Assembly: GCA_033557465.1 (NCBI GenBank)
Contig: JAWIIG010000038.1
Location: 1,116,001 to 1,180,000 of the forward strand
Length of the DNA stretch: 64,000 bases
Direction of reading: 5' to 3'
From: Ichthyophis bannanicus
Lineage: Eukaryota; Chordata; Amphibia; Gymnophiona; Ichthyophiidae
Below the pieces are notes generated by a model. The model searched no databases. It saw only the letters and a list, made by a program, of their open reading frames with translations, and had not been told where the DNA came from. This document shows, piece after piece, positions 1 to 12,086 of this stretch. Within the stretch, counting starts at the first letter, position 1. The number at the start of each line of letters is the position of its first letter. The translations under genes were made by a program, and so were the position numbers.

Positions 1-2533
1 GAGTGATATACAGACCTCCCTCACAAGAGGAAGAGGTGGACAGAGAGTTAATTGAAGACATACGCAGCATTGCTAAGAAAGGGGAAGTGCTACTGATAGG
101 AGATTTCAATATGCCAGATGTTGATTGGCACATTCCTGCTGCAGTATCATCTAGAAGTAAGGAGATCCTGGATTCTCTACAGGGAGAACTATTCAGGCAA
201 TTGGTAACAGACCCCACACGTGAAGGGGCCATACTGGACTTGGTGCTTACCAATGGTGAAAGTGTTTCTGATGTTGTAGTGGGAGATCATTTTGCATCCA
301 GTGATCACCAGATGGTGTGGTTCAGTATTAGGACTAGGGCTGTTAGAATCCATTCCAAGGTGAGGATCTTAGACTTTAGGAAGACTAACTTTGCGAAGAT
401 GGGCCAATACCTCAGGGAGTCGTTAGTGGGATGGGAACAGCTGGGGGATGTAGAAAAACAGTGGGCAAAACTGAAAGGGGGTATTTTAAGGGCAACCAAC
501 CTTTTTGTTAAAATGGTAAATAAAGGCAAAAGGAACAGGAGACCGCTATGGTTTTCGAAGGAAGTAGCTGAAAAAGTGAAGAAAAAGAGGGAGGCCTTCA
601 TGAAATACAAGAGATCACAGAGAGCAGAAGACAAGCATCTGTATTTGGAAAAACTTAGAGAAGCTAGCAAAGTAGTCAAGAAGGCAAAGATTCAAAAGGA
701 GGAGGAAATAGCCAATGCAATAAAATGGGGGGATAAGACATTTTTCAGATATATTAGTGAGAAGAGGAAGAGCAAAAGTGGTATTGTCAGACTCAAGGGT
801 GCAGGGGGGGAATATGTAGAAGCTGATAAGGATAAAGCGGAATTGCTTAACAAATATTTTTGTTCTGTGTTCACAGATGAAGAACCAGGAGCAGGACCTC
901 AGAAAACACCCACAAATAAGAACAGAAGCGAGGGACATCTTGAACTATTTTCAGTAGACTGTGTTCGTGAGAAACTAGCTCAACTTAAAGTAGACAAAGC
1001 GATGGGACCGGATGGGATACACCCTAGAATACTGAGGGAACTTGGGGACGTTCTAGCAGCTCCACTGACTGACCTTTTCAATGCCTCGTTGGAGTCAGGA
1101 GTGGTGCCAAAGGACTGGAGAGAGGCTCATGTGGTGCCTTTACACAAAAGCGGAAGTAAGGATGTGGTTGAAAACTACAGGCCGGTTAGTTTAACTTCGG
1201 TGGTGAGTAAATTATTGGAAACGCTGCTGAAAGAGAAAATAGTGAGGTTTCTGGAGTCCAGCGGATTACAGGATCCGAGGCAGCATGGATTCACCAGAGG
1301 CAGGTCTTGTCAGACAAATCTGATTGATTTTTTTGACTGGGTGACCAGGGAGTTGGACCGAGGGAGAGCTCTAGATGTGGTGTATTTAGATTTCCGTAAA
1401 GCCTTTGACACTGTTCCTCAAAGGCGACTTATAAACAAACTGAGCACCCTAGGGATGGACCCTAAAGTTACTGCTTGGGTTAGAAATTGGTTGGGTGGGA
1501 GGCGACAAAGAGTACAAGTAAATGGAGCTCACTCTGAGGAGAAGGATGTTACCAGTGGTGTGCCCCAGGGATCTGTCCTTGGTCCGATTCTTTTTAACAT
1601 CTTTGTTAGTGATATAGCGGAAGGGCTGTCGGGTAAGGTTTGCCTCTTTGCGGATGATACCAAAATCTGCAATAGAGTAGACACCCAGGAAGGGGTAGAT
1701 AACATGAGGAGGGATCTAGCTAAGCTTGAAGAATGGTCTAGAATTTGGCAGCTGGGATTTAATGTTAAAAAATGTAAGGTCATGCATTTGGGCTGCAGCA
1801 ATCCAAGGGAGCAATACAGTTTAGGAGGTGAAGTACTTTTGTCCACTAAAGAAGAGCGGGACCTAGGCGTGGTTGTGTCTGATGATCTTAAAGTAGCTAA
1901 ACAGGTGGAAAAGGCGACAGCAAAAGCTAGAAGGATGCTTGGGTGCATACGGAGAGGAATGGCTAGCAGAAAAAAGGAGGTGATAATGCCTCTGTATAAG
2001 TCTTTGGTGCGACCTCATTTGGAGTATGGTGTGCAATTCTGGAGACCGCACCTTCAAAAGGATGTGAACAGGATGGAGTCAGTGCAGAGGGTTGCTACCA
2101 AAATGATTAATGGGCTTCATTATAAAGCATATGAGGACAGACTTAAGGATCTTAATATGTACACCTTAGAGGAAAGGCGGGATAGAGGTGATATGATTGA
2201 GATGTTTAAATACCTCCGTGGCATAAATGTTCAGGGAGAGAGCCTCTTTCAATTGAAAGCAAGTTCTGCTACGAGGGGACATGGGATGAGGGTGAAGGGA
2301 GATAGATTCAGGAGTGATATGCGGAAATATTTCTTTACGGAAAGAGTAGTGGATCCATGGAATAGTCTCCCAGTGGAGGTGGTAGAGATGAGGACAGTAA
2401 CTGAATTCAAGAAAGCATGGGACCAACACAGAGGATCTCTAAAGGCAAAAGGTGGACTGTTGTAGTTGTTATGGAAGGACAGACTAGATAGGCCATGTGG
2501 TCTTTTTCTGTCGTCATGTTTCTATGTTTCTAT
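1..2533 (+). mobile_element. CR1-clade LINE, copy A (5' end outside window)
   Basis: A non-LTR retrotransposon enters from the left edge. Its ORF2 runs open to 2465, and the short 3' UTR ends in the tail 'catgtttctatgtttctat', the kind of short-period 3' terminus used by CR1 elements. The stretch 'tagataggccatgtggtct' just before the tail recurs at 49371-49448 and, in reverse, near 49990, so it marks a repeated family (called family A here). The element is well preserved compared with copy C at 9-12 kb, which belongs to the same family. The CR1 assignment comes from the RT motif set and the tail; the exact subfamily is unknown. Confidence 0.9.
3..2465 (+). CDS. CR1 ORF2p: endonuclease (partial) and reverse transcriptase
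   Basis: This is the retrotransposition polyprotein of CR1, which nicks the target DNA and copies the element RNA into the nick by target-primed reverse transcription. About 820 codons are open without a stop. The N-terminal part holds the C-terminal half of an AP-type endonuclease: GDFNMPDVDW near residue 33 and the catalytic-type SSDH near residue 99. Reverse transcriptase motifs follow in order: YRPVSLTSV, DVVYLDFRKAFDTVP, SGVPQGSVLGPILF and the catalytic LFADDTKI (FADD at residues 549-552). The thumb/C-terminal region ends in the CR1-typical block around FFTERVVDPWNSLP. The true start codon lies outside the window and the first codon here is GTG, so the start is arbitrary. The absence of any frameshift over 2.4 kb suggests a fairly young copy. 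Upstream completeness cannot be judged. Confidence 0.9.
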   Translation: MIYRPPSQEEEVDRELIEDIRSIAKKGEVLLIGDFNMPDVDWHIPAAVSSRSKEILDSLQGELFRQLVTDPTREGAILDLVLTNGESVSDVVVGDHFASSDHQMVWFSIRTRAVRIHSKVRILDFRKTNFAKMGQYLRESLVGWEQLGDVEKQWAKLKGGILRATNLFVKMVNKGKRNRRPLWFSKEVAEKVKKKREAFMKYKRSQRAEDKHLYLEKLREASKVVKKAKIQKEEEIANAIKWGDKTFFRYISEKRKSKSGIVRLKGAGGEYVEADKDKAELLNKYFCSVFTDEEPGAGPQKTPTNKNRSEGHLELFSVDCVREKLAQLKVDKAMGPDGIHPRILRELGDVLAAPLTDLFNASLESGVVPKDWREAHVVPLHKSGSKDVVENYRPVSLTSVVSKLLETLLKEKIVRFLESSGLQDPRQHGFTRGRSCQTNLIDFFDWVTRELDRGRALDVVYLDFRKAFDTVPQRRLINKLSTLGMDPKVTAWVRNWLGGRRQRVQVNGAHSEEKDVTSGVPQGSVLGPILFNIFVSDIAEGLSGKVCLFADDTKICNRVDTQEGVDNMRRDLAKLEEWSRIWQLGFNVKKCKVMHLGCSNPREQYSLGGEVLLSTKEERDLGVVVSDDLKVAKQVEKATAKARRMLGCIRRGMASRKKEVIMPLYKSLVRPHLEYGVQFWRPHLQKDVNRMESVQRVATKMINGLHYKAYEDRLKDLNMYTLEERRDRGDMIEMFKYLRGINVQGESLFQLKASSATRGHGMRVKGDRFRSDMRKYFFTERVVDPWNSLPVEVVEMRTVTEFKKAWDQHRGSLKAKGGLL

Positions 2534-2904
2534 TTTCAAATGTCCTAGGGTGTTCCCTAGTCTTTATACTTCTTTTTTCGTAATATTTATGATTTCACGA
2601 AAACTAATACAAGCAAATAAACTTGCAATGGAAATGTGGGTTACAGTGAAAGACATGGTATAATACAATGCATACATGTACAATAAAGAACAATTTATAA
2701 TAAAATAATTGCATGCAATCCCACCTCTAGCCCACTATAGAGGAGACCTAGATCAGGAAATCAAGTATCGATACTCTTAAGGAATACACAACACAAGCAG
2801 TCAGCTTAATCCAGAATCACAGATTATGAACATCTACTTGTCCTACCTCAGAAAGATACAAAAAAATATAAGAATTACTTGCAGCTTTACTAGTCACTTG
2901 CAGG
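2534..2904. other. No gene recognised
   Basis: AT-rich sequence between LINE copy A and the minus-strand L1-like relic. I see no coding potential and no named repeat in it. Confidence 0.5.
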
Positions 2905-3873
2905 GGTACTTAAGAAAAAAATGTTCCCCCTAGCTGCAGAACCCTAGGCCTCAGGATCAAAAATTCTTTCCTCCAGCGTTGGGTATCTTTGACCAGGTCA
3001 GGAAATATCTGGACTAAACAGCCTTTGAATCGTTCATTATGTTTCCTAAAGAATAATTTGAGGAACCATTCTCTATCTGATATAAAGGCTAAAGTTAAGA
3101 TACATGTAGCAGGGGTAACCACCTCAGACTCAGAGGTTTCAAGCAAAGCAGTAACATTTAACACATCTGCAACTTGAGGCCCTGGGATCTCAGCACCAGC
3201 CGTGATTGTCTGGCCTGTAGGCAGGTAATAAATCTTCACCAAAGGCGGACATGAGTCTGCAGGAATACCCAAAGCTTCAGAAAGATATAACATAAACATT
3301 TCCTTTGCGGAGAATTAGAGGACCAAGAAAAATTTATCAACCGTAAGTTAGCCAATCTACACTGATTGTCTAGCTGCTCCAAACGTACTTTCAAACTATC
3401 AGCATCTTTAATGAGAGCTTCTGAGCAAGAGACAAAACGGTCAGCACACAAGGAAAGTTCTTCAATAGAATATTTAAGTGTTCCAATCGCAGTAGTATTT
3501 TGTTAAAGAAATCTCCAAGTTTTCTTGTACTTATAAATGAATGCCTGTGGAATGATGGCTTCCCCAAGCTGTTTGATGGCATTCCAGATAGTTTCCAACG
3601 GGAACTGTTCAGGAGGATCAATTCAAAGGAAAAAGACTCCAGACTCCTTTCAGCATCCAGATTAGCCACTTCAGCCATGGGCCTCTCGGGAGGGGAAACG
3701 CCGACTCGACTAGTTGGCTCAAGTGAACTTCCACTCTCAGACAGCGGGCGAGATTGTAGTTGATCCCGTGAGGCACTTCCACTATTTGCGTCTAGCTCCG
3801 AAGACATCCCCAGCAGGGGTGAAGAAGCTCCAAGCATACAGGAGCCAAACACCACCACATCTCTGGAGCTCAA
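2905..3873 (-). pseudogene. L1/Tx1-type ORF1p relic (RNA-binding protein of an L1-clade LINE)
   Basis: ORF1p of L1-clade LINEs is a coiled-coil trimer that coats element RNA and acts as a nucleic-acid chaperone. Read on the minus strand, the segment starts with a serine-rich, disordered-looking N-terminus. It then passes a short heptad-like stretch (DSLKVRLEQLDNQCRLANLR) that resembles the usual junction between coiled coil and RRM. It ends with an RRM/C-terminal-domain block including FLKLFFRKHNERFKG and LVQIFPDLVKDTQ. At least one frameshift near 3300-3400 separates the pieces, so the gene is dead. Upstream on the minus strand, the region to about 4170 contains 'aagatggcggcatacaact', a plausible L1 5' UTR start. 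No ORF2 follows, so the copy is only the 5' portion. The assignment rests on motif resemblance. Confidence 0.6.
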
Positions 3874-4189
3874 CTCAGGATACAGCTGCTTCTGAGGTCA
3901 CTGTGTGTCTGGGGACATGAAGTCATTGCTCAAAGGCGATCCTGAGCTTCCATGCTCCAGAGATCTCTCAGCTGAGAATATCACCCCCAGTAACATTGGC
4001 TGGTGCTCCCAACAGCTCAAAAATGCATCCATTGGACCCAAGGCAACCGGGGTTGAGGTTAAGTTGGGCAGCCTGGGACTGCTTGCCCGGCTTCCCCCTC
4101 CTTTTTTTCCCCATCAGAAACTGCCGTCAGAGCAATAAGAGTTGTATGCCGCCATCTTGGATCTCCATCTTTATACTTTTTGAAAGAAT

Positions 4190-4660
4190 AAACAACTGAT
4201 TCACATTTACCTGTTCCATTCCACTCATGATTTTATTAACCTTTGTCATATCCTCCACTCAGCTATTTCTCTTCAAGTGGAAGAGCCCTTAGCCTTTCCT
4301 TTTAGGGTTATTGTTTCATTTCTTTTATCATTTTTGTTACCTTTCTCTGTGCCTTTTCTAATTTCCTATATCTTTTTGAGATACGACGTCCAGAATTGCA
4401 CACAATATTCAAGATGGTCGCGCCGTGGAGTTATACAGAGACATTGTGATATTTTCTGTTTTATTCTCTGTCCTTTTCTAACCATTCCTAACATTCATTT
4501 TGCTTTTTTGGCCACCACCACTGATAGTACTGAATAGAGGATTTCAAAATATTGTCTACAGTGCTGCCTAGATCCTTTCCCTGGGTGGTGACTCCTAATG
4601 TAGAACCCAGCATCATGTAGCTTGGCTTGTTCTTCCCTAAGCGCATCACTTTGTTGTTGC
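4190..4660 (-). mobile_element. CR1 family-B fragment (ORF2 C-terminal region), decayed
   Basis: Read in reverse, this segment parallels the CR1 ORF2 coding DNA around 26840-27330 of copy F, including the stretch encoding the TTQEKDLG-like block and the region before the 3' end. It has many substitutions and indels and no open frame. It abuts the L1-like relic at about 4190 and the pyrimidine-rich tract at about 4660. Confidence 0.75.
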
Positions 4661-5450
4661 TCTGCCATACCCCGTCTCCCAGTCCTTCTATAATTTCTTA
4701 CACTCCACGTATGACCTCAACTTTCTCGTTCCTCCCCAAGCCTTCTCATATCTTTCATCTGTCATTTGGACTTCATGCCGTTGTCCTCTCTCATTCACTT
4801 TCAGTTTCTGTCTCCCATCCCTTCTGCTTGTTTCTTCTATTCCTTCTTAACACCCCTCATCCATGTCATCCTCGTTTTCCATTCTAACCTCTAACCACCA
4901 CCAACCCTCCATTTCTCTTTTTCCCAGTATTTGCTCTCCTGTCTGCTCTACCCCATCCCAGTATCTACTCTGTATTTGCCAGCATCTTCTCCCCTGCCTA
5001 TTCAGTCCCCTAGCATCCTTTCCCCTACCTCTTCCTTCCTCTAGTATCTGTCCCATGCTTCTCTCTCCCCTCATCCCAGCATTTGATCCCCACCTCCTTC
5101 CCCTCTCCCTTGCATCTCCTCTTTTCCCCCACATTTGCTCTCTCACGCTTTTTCCATCCTCCAGCATCTACCTCTGCCTCCTTCCCCAGCATATACTTCT
5201 CTGTCTTTTCCTCCCTTCCCCTAGTGTCTGTCTCGTGTTTCCTCTTTCTTCCCCTTCAGCATCCTGTCCCCTTTCTCTTCCTCCCTTCCTTCTCTCTCCT
5301 CTCTGTTCTCCCACCCTGCATCCCAGCAGTTGCTCCAATGTTTCCTTCTTTTTCTTCCAGCATCCATCTCCTGCTTTTTTTCTCCTGACATCCTCCTCCC
5401 CCCCCCCGTGACCTCTTTTATCTCCTCCTCTAGCATCATGAGTTCTCCAG
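4661..5450. repeat. Polypyrimidine (CT-rich) degenerate tandem repeat
   Basis: Nearly 800 bases are dominated by C and T on the + strand. Loosely repeated blocks of the form 'cccagcatctgctcccct' and 'ccttcctccc' recur roughly every 30-60 bases, and a C run lies near 5400. Several long open frames cross it in both directions, but they are compositional artefacts because the translation is low-complexity Ser/Pro/Leu. It looks like an aged minisatellite. Confidence 0.7.
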
Positions 5451-5587
5451 AAGAAAATGCCATCTGAAAGTTTTGAACAAGCTTACAGTGCCGGCACAGA
5501 GCAGCGAGACAAACTGTTCCTCCCACTCTTCTGCCCAGCTGTGCACAGCCTGAGGTGCAGCCACTTCAATACTGCGCAACCATGCAC

Positions 5588-5836
5588 ATGCATTTATTTA
5601 TTTTATTTATTAGGTTTTATATACTGCTTTATCATTTCAATCAAAGCAGTTTACATTGTAACTTAAACTTAGTAATGTACATTAAACAGGGGTACTGATA
5701 ACTTGTATTTTTTTCTGAGGCAGTGGAGGGTTAAGTGACTTGCCCAAGGCCACAAGGAGTGCTAGTGGGAATTGAACCCTGGTCTCTGGGTTCCCAAGCC
5801 AGGGCTCTTAACGATTAGGCTACTCCTCCACTGCAT
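5588..5836 (-). mobile_element. tRNA-derived SINE
   Basis: Read on the minus strand, it begins with a tRNA-like head: an A-box-like 'tagcctaatcgttaagagc' and a B-box-like 'gggttcaattccc'. A body containing 'cttgtggccttgggcaagt' follows, and then an A/T-rich 3' tail with TAAATAAA-type repeats. The same body recurs at 19680-19975, 47060-47296 and 56695-56990, which confirms an interspersed family. The head differs from the 19680 and 56695 copies, so it is probably a related subfamily. Confidence 0.8.
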
Positions 5837-5839
5837 ACC

Positions 5840-7796
5840 TTAGAGGGAATAGTGGCTGCTGGCTCCCCAGGCCAGGTTTGGAAAATTATGCTTTATAGGT
5901 CATCTCGTTGCTAGTAATGATTGAAAAAGCTTTGTATTACCCCAGCAGAACAGCAGATGGTGATGCAGCGCTGTGAATAGGGAAAAACAAGCTCTTGAGA
6001 CAACAGCTCTAACCTCTCTAAAGAGCAACTAGGCAGCAATACAAAGATGGGTATTTTTACTATGTATCTTTCATATAATGTTCCCAAAACGGTTCATAAA
6101 AAGTAAAATTGCATATGCAGTATCAATTATAGCAATATGATATACATCTGTACTACAAATAAAGTACAATGTCACAGAAACCTCATTTTGGGGGGGGGGG
6201 AGACATTGTCAAAAATGGTGCAGGAGTGTTGACTGCTAGAAAGTTCAGAGTGAATCAGTATCTTTGAGTAGAGTTTTAAGACCTACTGAGGGCACAGTTG
6301 GTCTCTAACCAAATAGCAATAAACATTAATGCTGGTTAAAGTTATCCAGTTACGTAGGTTAGCCCCCATAAACTGCAATCATAACATTAATGGGGTAACT
6401 TATAGGATATAGGGCCGCCCAGAAATCCCATGTTTTGTTCATGGATTTCAAAGGGCAGGTGGTGGGGAACAAATATCATTTCATCTAAATTCATTCTCAA
6501 AAGGCAGATGTTCCAACTGCTTCCTAGGATGACGAGGAAACCGAAAGGAGCTCACGTGAAAGATACAGTGAATCTTATGTCCCTAAGAGGTCTTACTTGG
6601 GTTTAGTTGTGGACTAGTCTGCCACCCTAGTGACAGTGGAAGATGAGCCTTGTCTCCCTTAGGGAATGTTTTTGCTTTGCTTTTATCTGTAGTGTAAACC
6701 ACTTTTGAGTTCTCTTTTCCTTTCATATAAATACATATATGAAAAGAAATCAAATGCAGGATTATCAGGTGTTTATAATATGTGATTTTAAGTGTTTTAT
6801 TTTCCAGCTAGTTAGAGATTCTTTGAAGGTACCAGGTTTCTAGTGGTTTTACTTTGTGGATACTATTGTTGAGCGCCTTTTCTGGTGGAATTGAATGGTT
6901 TTTATCACTTAGGCATCATCAGTGCACAAAAGTCACAAAAGCTGAGTGGAGGATATAAGACAAGCCAGGGCGAAAGTGAGAGAGTACTAGGGCAAGAGGT
7001 GTTTTTCTGGAGTTTATCTAATAAACACCTGTTTTCATTTTTTCCACCAGAGGTGTTTTATTGGTGTTTGTCTGTTAAAATCTAAAAGCAGAAGCCCTAA
7101 CTATAATGAAGTGGAACCTGAGAACATTTAAAAGATGAAAATTAATTTACTGCACTTATCATCCAAGCATGTATGGGGCGAAATAATAAGCATATCTCTC
7201 CATATTAATGGAGTAGAAGATAGCGGATAAAGACCAGTCAGCCCATACAGTTTGACAGTTTCTACTCCAGGCTTAAGCTCTGAAGCATCAGTCGTACTGT
7301 TTCTAGTTTAAGTCTGATAAATTTTACCTCATTACTTTTAAAGCAGTTCACAGTGCAGTTAAAAGGAACACAAATTTTGCTGGATACAAAGAGGGGCTGC
7401 ATTGGAGGTATTCCTGGGACAAGCTTTTAAATTTAGCTGAATAGGATGATTATTCAGAGTTAATTCACGAAATTTAGCTAGTTAATCTCAGCCACACACA
7501 TAGCAGGCCGAAAATCTACCCTGCCCAAGTTTTGATCAGAGATATTAAGGGGTATGACTACCAAAGGGTATTAGCTGGTATTGTGGTGGGATAATCACGC
7601 TGCGATGACAGCTAACCTGGGAGAAATGCAGCTACTGCAGGACATTTCATGCAGTAATAGCAATAATGAGTGGAGAGTGTGCGTGCCTGCACCATGTGGT
7701 TACTGCAGGCATAGACAGTGCGCATTAGCCGCACATATTGCAGACATAGTGAATGCAGTTAATGCTGCCTCACTGAGTGACATTAGCTGTATCAGT
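5840..7796. other. No gene recognised; possible CR1-tail fossil near 7200
   Basis: This non-coding stretch contains a G run at about 6191-6202. A short piece near 7210-7250 ('gcggataaagaccagtcagccca') resembles the reverse complement of the family-A CR1 3' end, but it is too short and decayed to be secure. I see no conserved coding frame. Confidence 0.4.
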
Positions 7797-8188
7797 CAGG
7801 GCTGTCCCATGCACTAGATGGCCACCTAGGATGGTAAACCCTGGCGAGTGACACCCCAGGATATTTTAAAACAGCGACTTTGTGGCTCCACTTTGGTGCC
7901 CCTCGCAGGCCCTGACCTTTGGCATGAAAGCCATGGTTTGCCGCTCATGTCCCAATGCAACTTCCTGGTGAAGAGGGGCAGGAGCGGCAGTCCATGTGTG
8001 CTGAAGCACATGGCCTGCCGTGGACACCAAAGCAGCGGCACAAAGCTACTGCTTCAAAAACAATCGTGCTGCTGCCCCCCTCCCCCACTGCGAGATGAGA
8101 AGATTGATTTGGGGGGGACCGCGGCGGTAGAGGGCGGTTCGGTGCGGACTTCTGCCTGAGACCACAGAAACCCTTAGACCGGCCCTGG
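7797..8188. repeat. Possible MITE-like element
   Basis: The segment opens with 'cagggctgtcc' and closes with 'accggccctgg', imperfect inverted termini reminiscent of the better-supported repeats at 36142 and 45228. The interior is GC-rich and non-coding. The element boundaries are a guess from those termini. Confidence 0.35.
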
Positions 8189-9087
8189 TATCAGTGATGC
8201 TGTCTCATCACAGTCTCTGTGTTTTCACCATGTTATCTGCTGGGGAAATGCTGGGCACGCACCCAATGACTTGTGCAGCTACCGTAGAGCTTTTGCAACC
8301 AACACCGGGTGATAGCTGAAAAAGCCTACCACATTTCAATAAACAGACCCCTTATCCTGATATTTAGTGTCACAATTAAGTGGGTAGGCACAACTGAATA
8401 TCCGTTGAAAGACAGCAGCACAAACTGACCTGGTTGTCTTTCCCGCTCTGTAGATTTTTGGGAATTTACCCCAGAGGGTGAGATATACCAAGAGTTTTCC
8501 TCATTGACACTGGCTGGGAAAGAAGCATTATTAAATCAGGCCCAAATAACTAAATATCATACAGATCTGAAAGCATCTAAATATATTATAAAATTAATCT
8601 TGAAGACTGACCCAGAGCAATATTTTCATTCTCATGTTGTTGTTCTTAGGCCTTTCTTCGAATCAGCTCTTTGCAATTTATCTTTCTCCTAATCTCTCTT
8701 CCTATTCTTTCACTTTTTTCTTCAGGTCTCTCAGTTCTCCTCCTGCTTCTATTCTCACCTGCCTGACATGTGGCAGAAATGCTGCACTTGTAGAATTGTC
8801 AAATAGTAGCAGTGCCATTAGTTCAAATTCCGGGCCCTCAAGTTAACATTTCAGGGAGGCCTCTGGAAGGTGTATGTGTGGATGGTTGAGGAGTGACAGG
8901 TATGCAGGTGAGCGGTTCCCCTTCAAAGATATTTCAGCAATTAGAAAAGCACCTACCACAATCAGCTTTTGGGAATGGTGGCTCTGAGAAGTCCCCCTTG
9001 TTTTTTGGGTCCGCCTGCTCTGTACTGTGGGGAATGCTTGGTCAGAATTTAAACCACTTAATGGTAGAAAGGATACCTCCGCCAACA
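8189..9087. other. No gene recognised
   Basis: Mixed-composition sequence upstream of CR1 copy C. Its right part (about 8840-9087) could be decayed 5' sequence of that LINE, but I see no diagnostic motif. Confidence 0.35.
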
Positions 9088-9099
9088 GTTTATTTTTAA

Positions 9100-12086
9100 C
9101 AGACTTCTTGGACATTGTGGCCATTACAGAAACACGGTTTAATGAGTCGCATGAACGGGATATAGCCATAGCTGGCTATAATTTATTTAGAAGAGACAGA
9201 GAAGACAGAAAAGGAGGAGGAGTAGCCCTATATGTCAAAAGCAGTATTAAAACTGCTGAAATACAGGGGACATGCGGAAAAGAAGAAACGCTGTGGATTG
9301 TATTGGAAAGAGGAGATGGCACTATCATCCATCCTGGTGTAGTCTACAGGCCTTAAGCTCAAACAGAAGAAATGGATAGAGACTTGATTATTGATATTGC
9401 AAAGATAGCCATGAAGGGGAAAGTGATCATATTAGGTGACTTTAATCTACTCGATGTGGATTAGAGTATTCCTTCTGCAAATCTGGAAAGAAGTAAAAAG
9501 ATTGTGGATGCCTTCCAAGATGCATTACTTAGACATATGGTGATGGAACCGATCAGGGAAAGTTTGATGCTGTTGGATGTCTGGGTGGTTGCCCACGTGA
9601 GCAGCAGTGAACATCACAAGGTGTGGTTTGAGATAAAAAACAAGGCAGAGTCGAATCACAGCAAGCTCAAAGTCCTAGACTTAAAAAACGCTGTTTTCAG
9701 TAAAATGGCCAAGTACCTGAAGGAGGAGTTGGCAGGATGGGAGGAGGTGTAGGGGAAGTGGAATTGCAGTGGGCTAAACTAAAGGAGGCAATAAAAGGGG
9801 CAACAGATACATATGTAAGGAAAGTAAATAAAAACAAGAGGAAAAGGAAACCTATATGGTTCTCCAAAGAAGTGGCTGCACAAATAAAGGTTAAAACTGC
9901 AGCTTTCACAAAATTCAGAAGTTCGCAAACAGAGGAACACAGAACACAATACAGGATAAAACTAAAAGAGACAAAAAGAGAAATAAGGATAGCAAAAGCA
10001 AAGGTAGAAGAAATATGGCTAAAGATCTGAAGCATGGAGACAAAACGTTTTTCAGGTATATTCGAGAGAAGAGGAAGATCAGAGGTGGAATTGCAAGACT
10101 CGAAAGTGTCAAGAACAGATTCGTGAAAAATGACATTGAAAATGCTAATCAAATACTTCTGTTCTGTTTTTACTAAAGAAAATCCCAGAAAAGGACCACC
10201 TGTGATTGACAAATATACAAATGGGAATGTAGTAGATACTACACCATTCACAGAAGATGATGTGCTTTAAAAACCGCCACTTCTGAGTCGCGCAGGCAGA
10301 TCGGGAGCAGCAGCCATCATCGGAGGGAGTGAGCAGGAGCTCCTCCTCACCTCCATTCTCTGCCAATCAGCAGCCCTCCGCAGCCCTCTTCAACGGCTTT
10401 AAAAACTGCCACTTCTGAGGCACGCCTGCGCATGAGGGCCTCGCCAGAGGGCCCTTTGGCGTGGCCCTTAGGCGTTGGTCCGTGGCGTTTGTTGCTGAGG
10501 GTTTCATTGATGTCATGGACTAGATTGACGTGCTTCATTTTGGTGGTAATTTGCTGTTCCATGTTCCTCTCCTTCTCTTATCTGTCTAACTGTCTCTGTC
10601 CTCTATTCTGTCCTATCATATAAATGGCATTCTTTTCCTATTTCCTCAATTGATATGGTATTGTAAACTGCTCTAATGCCTCTGGCCTGAGCGGTATATC
10701 AAATTTAAATAAACATAAACATAAACAGCTTGCAAAACTGAAAGTGGATAAGGCCATGGGACCAATGGGATACATCCAAGGATACTGAAAGAGCTGAGAG
10801 GTTCTGGCAGGGCCTTTAAAGGATGTTTTTTATATAGGAGAAGTTCCACAGGACTGGAGAAGGGCTGATGTGGTATCTCTTCACAAACGTGGTAACAGGG
10901 AAGAAGTGACAAACTACAGGCCTGTAAGCTTTAACTTGGTGACAGGAAAAGTAATGGAGACGCTCCAGAAAGAGAGAATAATGGACTTTCTCAAAACCCA
11001 CAGGTTGCATGATTCAAGGCAACATGGTTTTACCAAAGGACGACCATGCCAGACAAATCTGAGTTCTTTGACTGGGTGACCAGAAAACTAGATAAAGGGC
11101 ATGTGATGGATGTCATTTATCTGGATTTCAGCAAAGTCTTTGATACTGTTCCTCATAGGAGGCTTATCAATAAACTGAGCAGCCTGGGGATGGGTCCCAA
11201 GGTGGTGAAATGGTTCAGAAATTGGTTGACAGATGACAGAAGGTGCTAGTAAATGGAACTCACTCAGTTGAAAGGAAGATGAGTAGTGGCGTGCCCCAGG
11301 GATTGGTCCTGGGACTGGTACTGTTCAATGTATTTGTAAGTGATATTGCTGAAGGACTGAATGGAAAAGTCTGACTTTTTGCAGATGACACGAAAATTTG
11401 CAATAGAGTGGACTCCTCTGATCGAGTGGATAACATGAGGAAAGTACTACAAAAGCTGGAAGAATGGTCTAATGCTTGGCAGTTAAGATTTAATGTGAAG
11501 AAGTGCAGTATCATGCACTTGGGATGCAGAAATCCAAGCGACTTGTATGTGATAGGGGGCGAGAGGATGGTGTGCACGGACCAGAAGAAGGACTTCAGAG
11601 TGATAGTTTCTGAAGATTTTAAGGTGACAAAACAGTGTTACAAGATGGTGGCCAAAGCCAGAAGGATGCTGGGTTGCATAGAGGAGGAGGTATTAATGCC
11701 ACTGTACATGTCACTGGTGAGGCCTCACTTGGAGTATTGTGTTCAGTTTTGGAGATCTTATCTCACAAAGGAAATGGTTCAGAGGAAGACAATCAAAATG
11801 ATTTGGAGCCTGCACCAGAAGATGTATGAGAAGAGACTTGAAGACCAAAATATGTATATGCTAGAGGAGAGGATATGATACAGACCTTTAAATATTTTAA
11901 GGGGATTAATGAACAAACAAACATTTTTCAAAGACAGGGACGCTGCAAAACTAGAGGGCATAACATGAAGCTGCAAGGAGATATACTGAAAGGCAATGTC
12001 AGGAAATACTTTTTCACTGAAAGGGTGGTGAATGCTTGGAATGCCTTCTCGATGGAAGTGGTGGGGGCTAAAACAGTGACAGAATA
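9100..12086 (+). pseudogene. CR1 ORF2p pseudogene (endonuclease and RT)
   Basis: The endonuclease fragment is visible as ITETRFNESHERDIAIAGY and GGGVALYV near 9120-9230. It stops at a TAA after GVVYRP at 9356. Further blocks follow in shifted frames: MAKYLKEELAGWEEV, then RT pieces YRPVSFNLVTGK (about 10915), MDVIYLDFSKVFDTVPHRR (about 11105), GVPQGLVLG (about 11290) and a C-terminal run from 11408 to 11878. The catalytic FADD box at about 11380 sits across a stop ('ctgactttttgcagatgac'). The protein cannot be made. It is a relic of the copy-A family. Confidence 0.85.
10267..10727 (+). mobile_element. Non-autonomous retroposon inserted in CR1 copy C
   Basis: The CR1 coding sequence breaks off after the codons for ...EDDVL at 10266 and resumes at about 10728 with QLAKLKVDKA, so the intervening 460 bp is an insertion. 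Its 5' part contains two copies of 'gccacttctgag' about 135 bp apart (10278 and 10410), suggesting tandem 5' units. It ends in a tail 'aaataaacataaacataaac' preceded by 'gagcggtatatcaaattt', a common LINE-derived 3' end. A 4-bp 'gctt' lies on both sides. The family is unknown. Confidence 0.65.

Noticed and set aside
305..2429. Minus-strand open frames opposite CR1 copy A
   Set aside because: They are antisense shadows of the well-supported ORF2 and match no family.
4863..5411. A 182-codon open frame in the CT-rich tract
   Set aside because: The translation is low-complexity Ser/Pro/Leu and mirrors the base composition; no motif or gene structure supports it.
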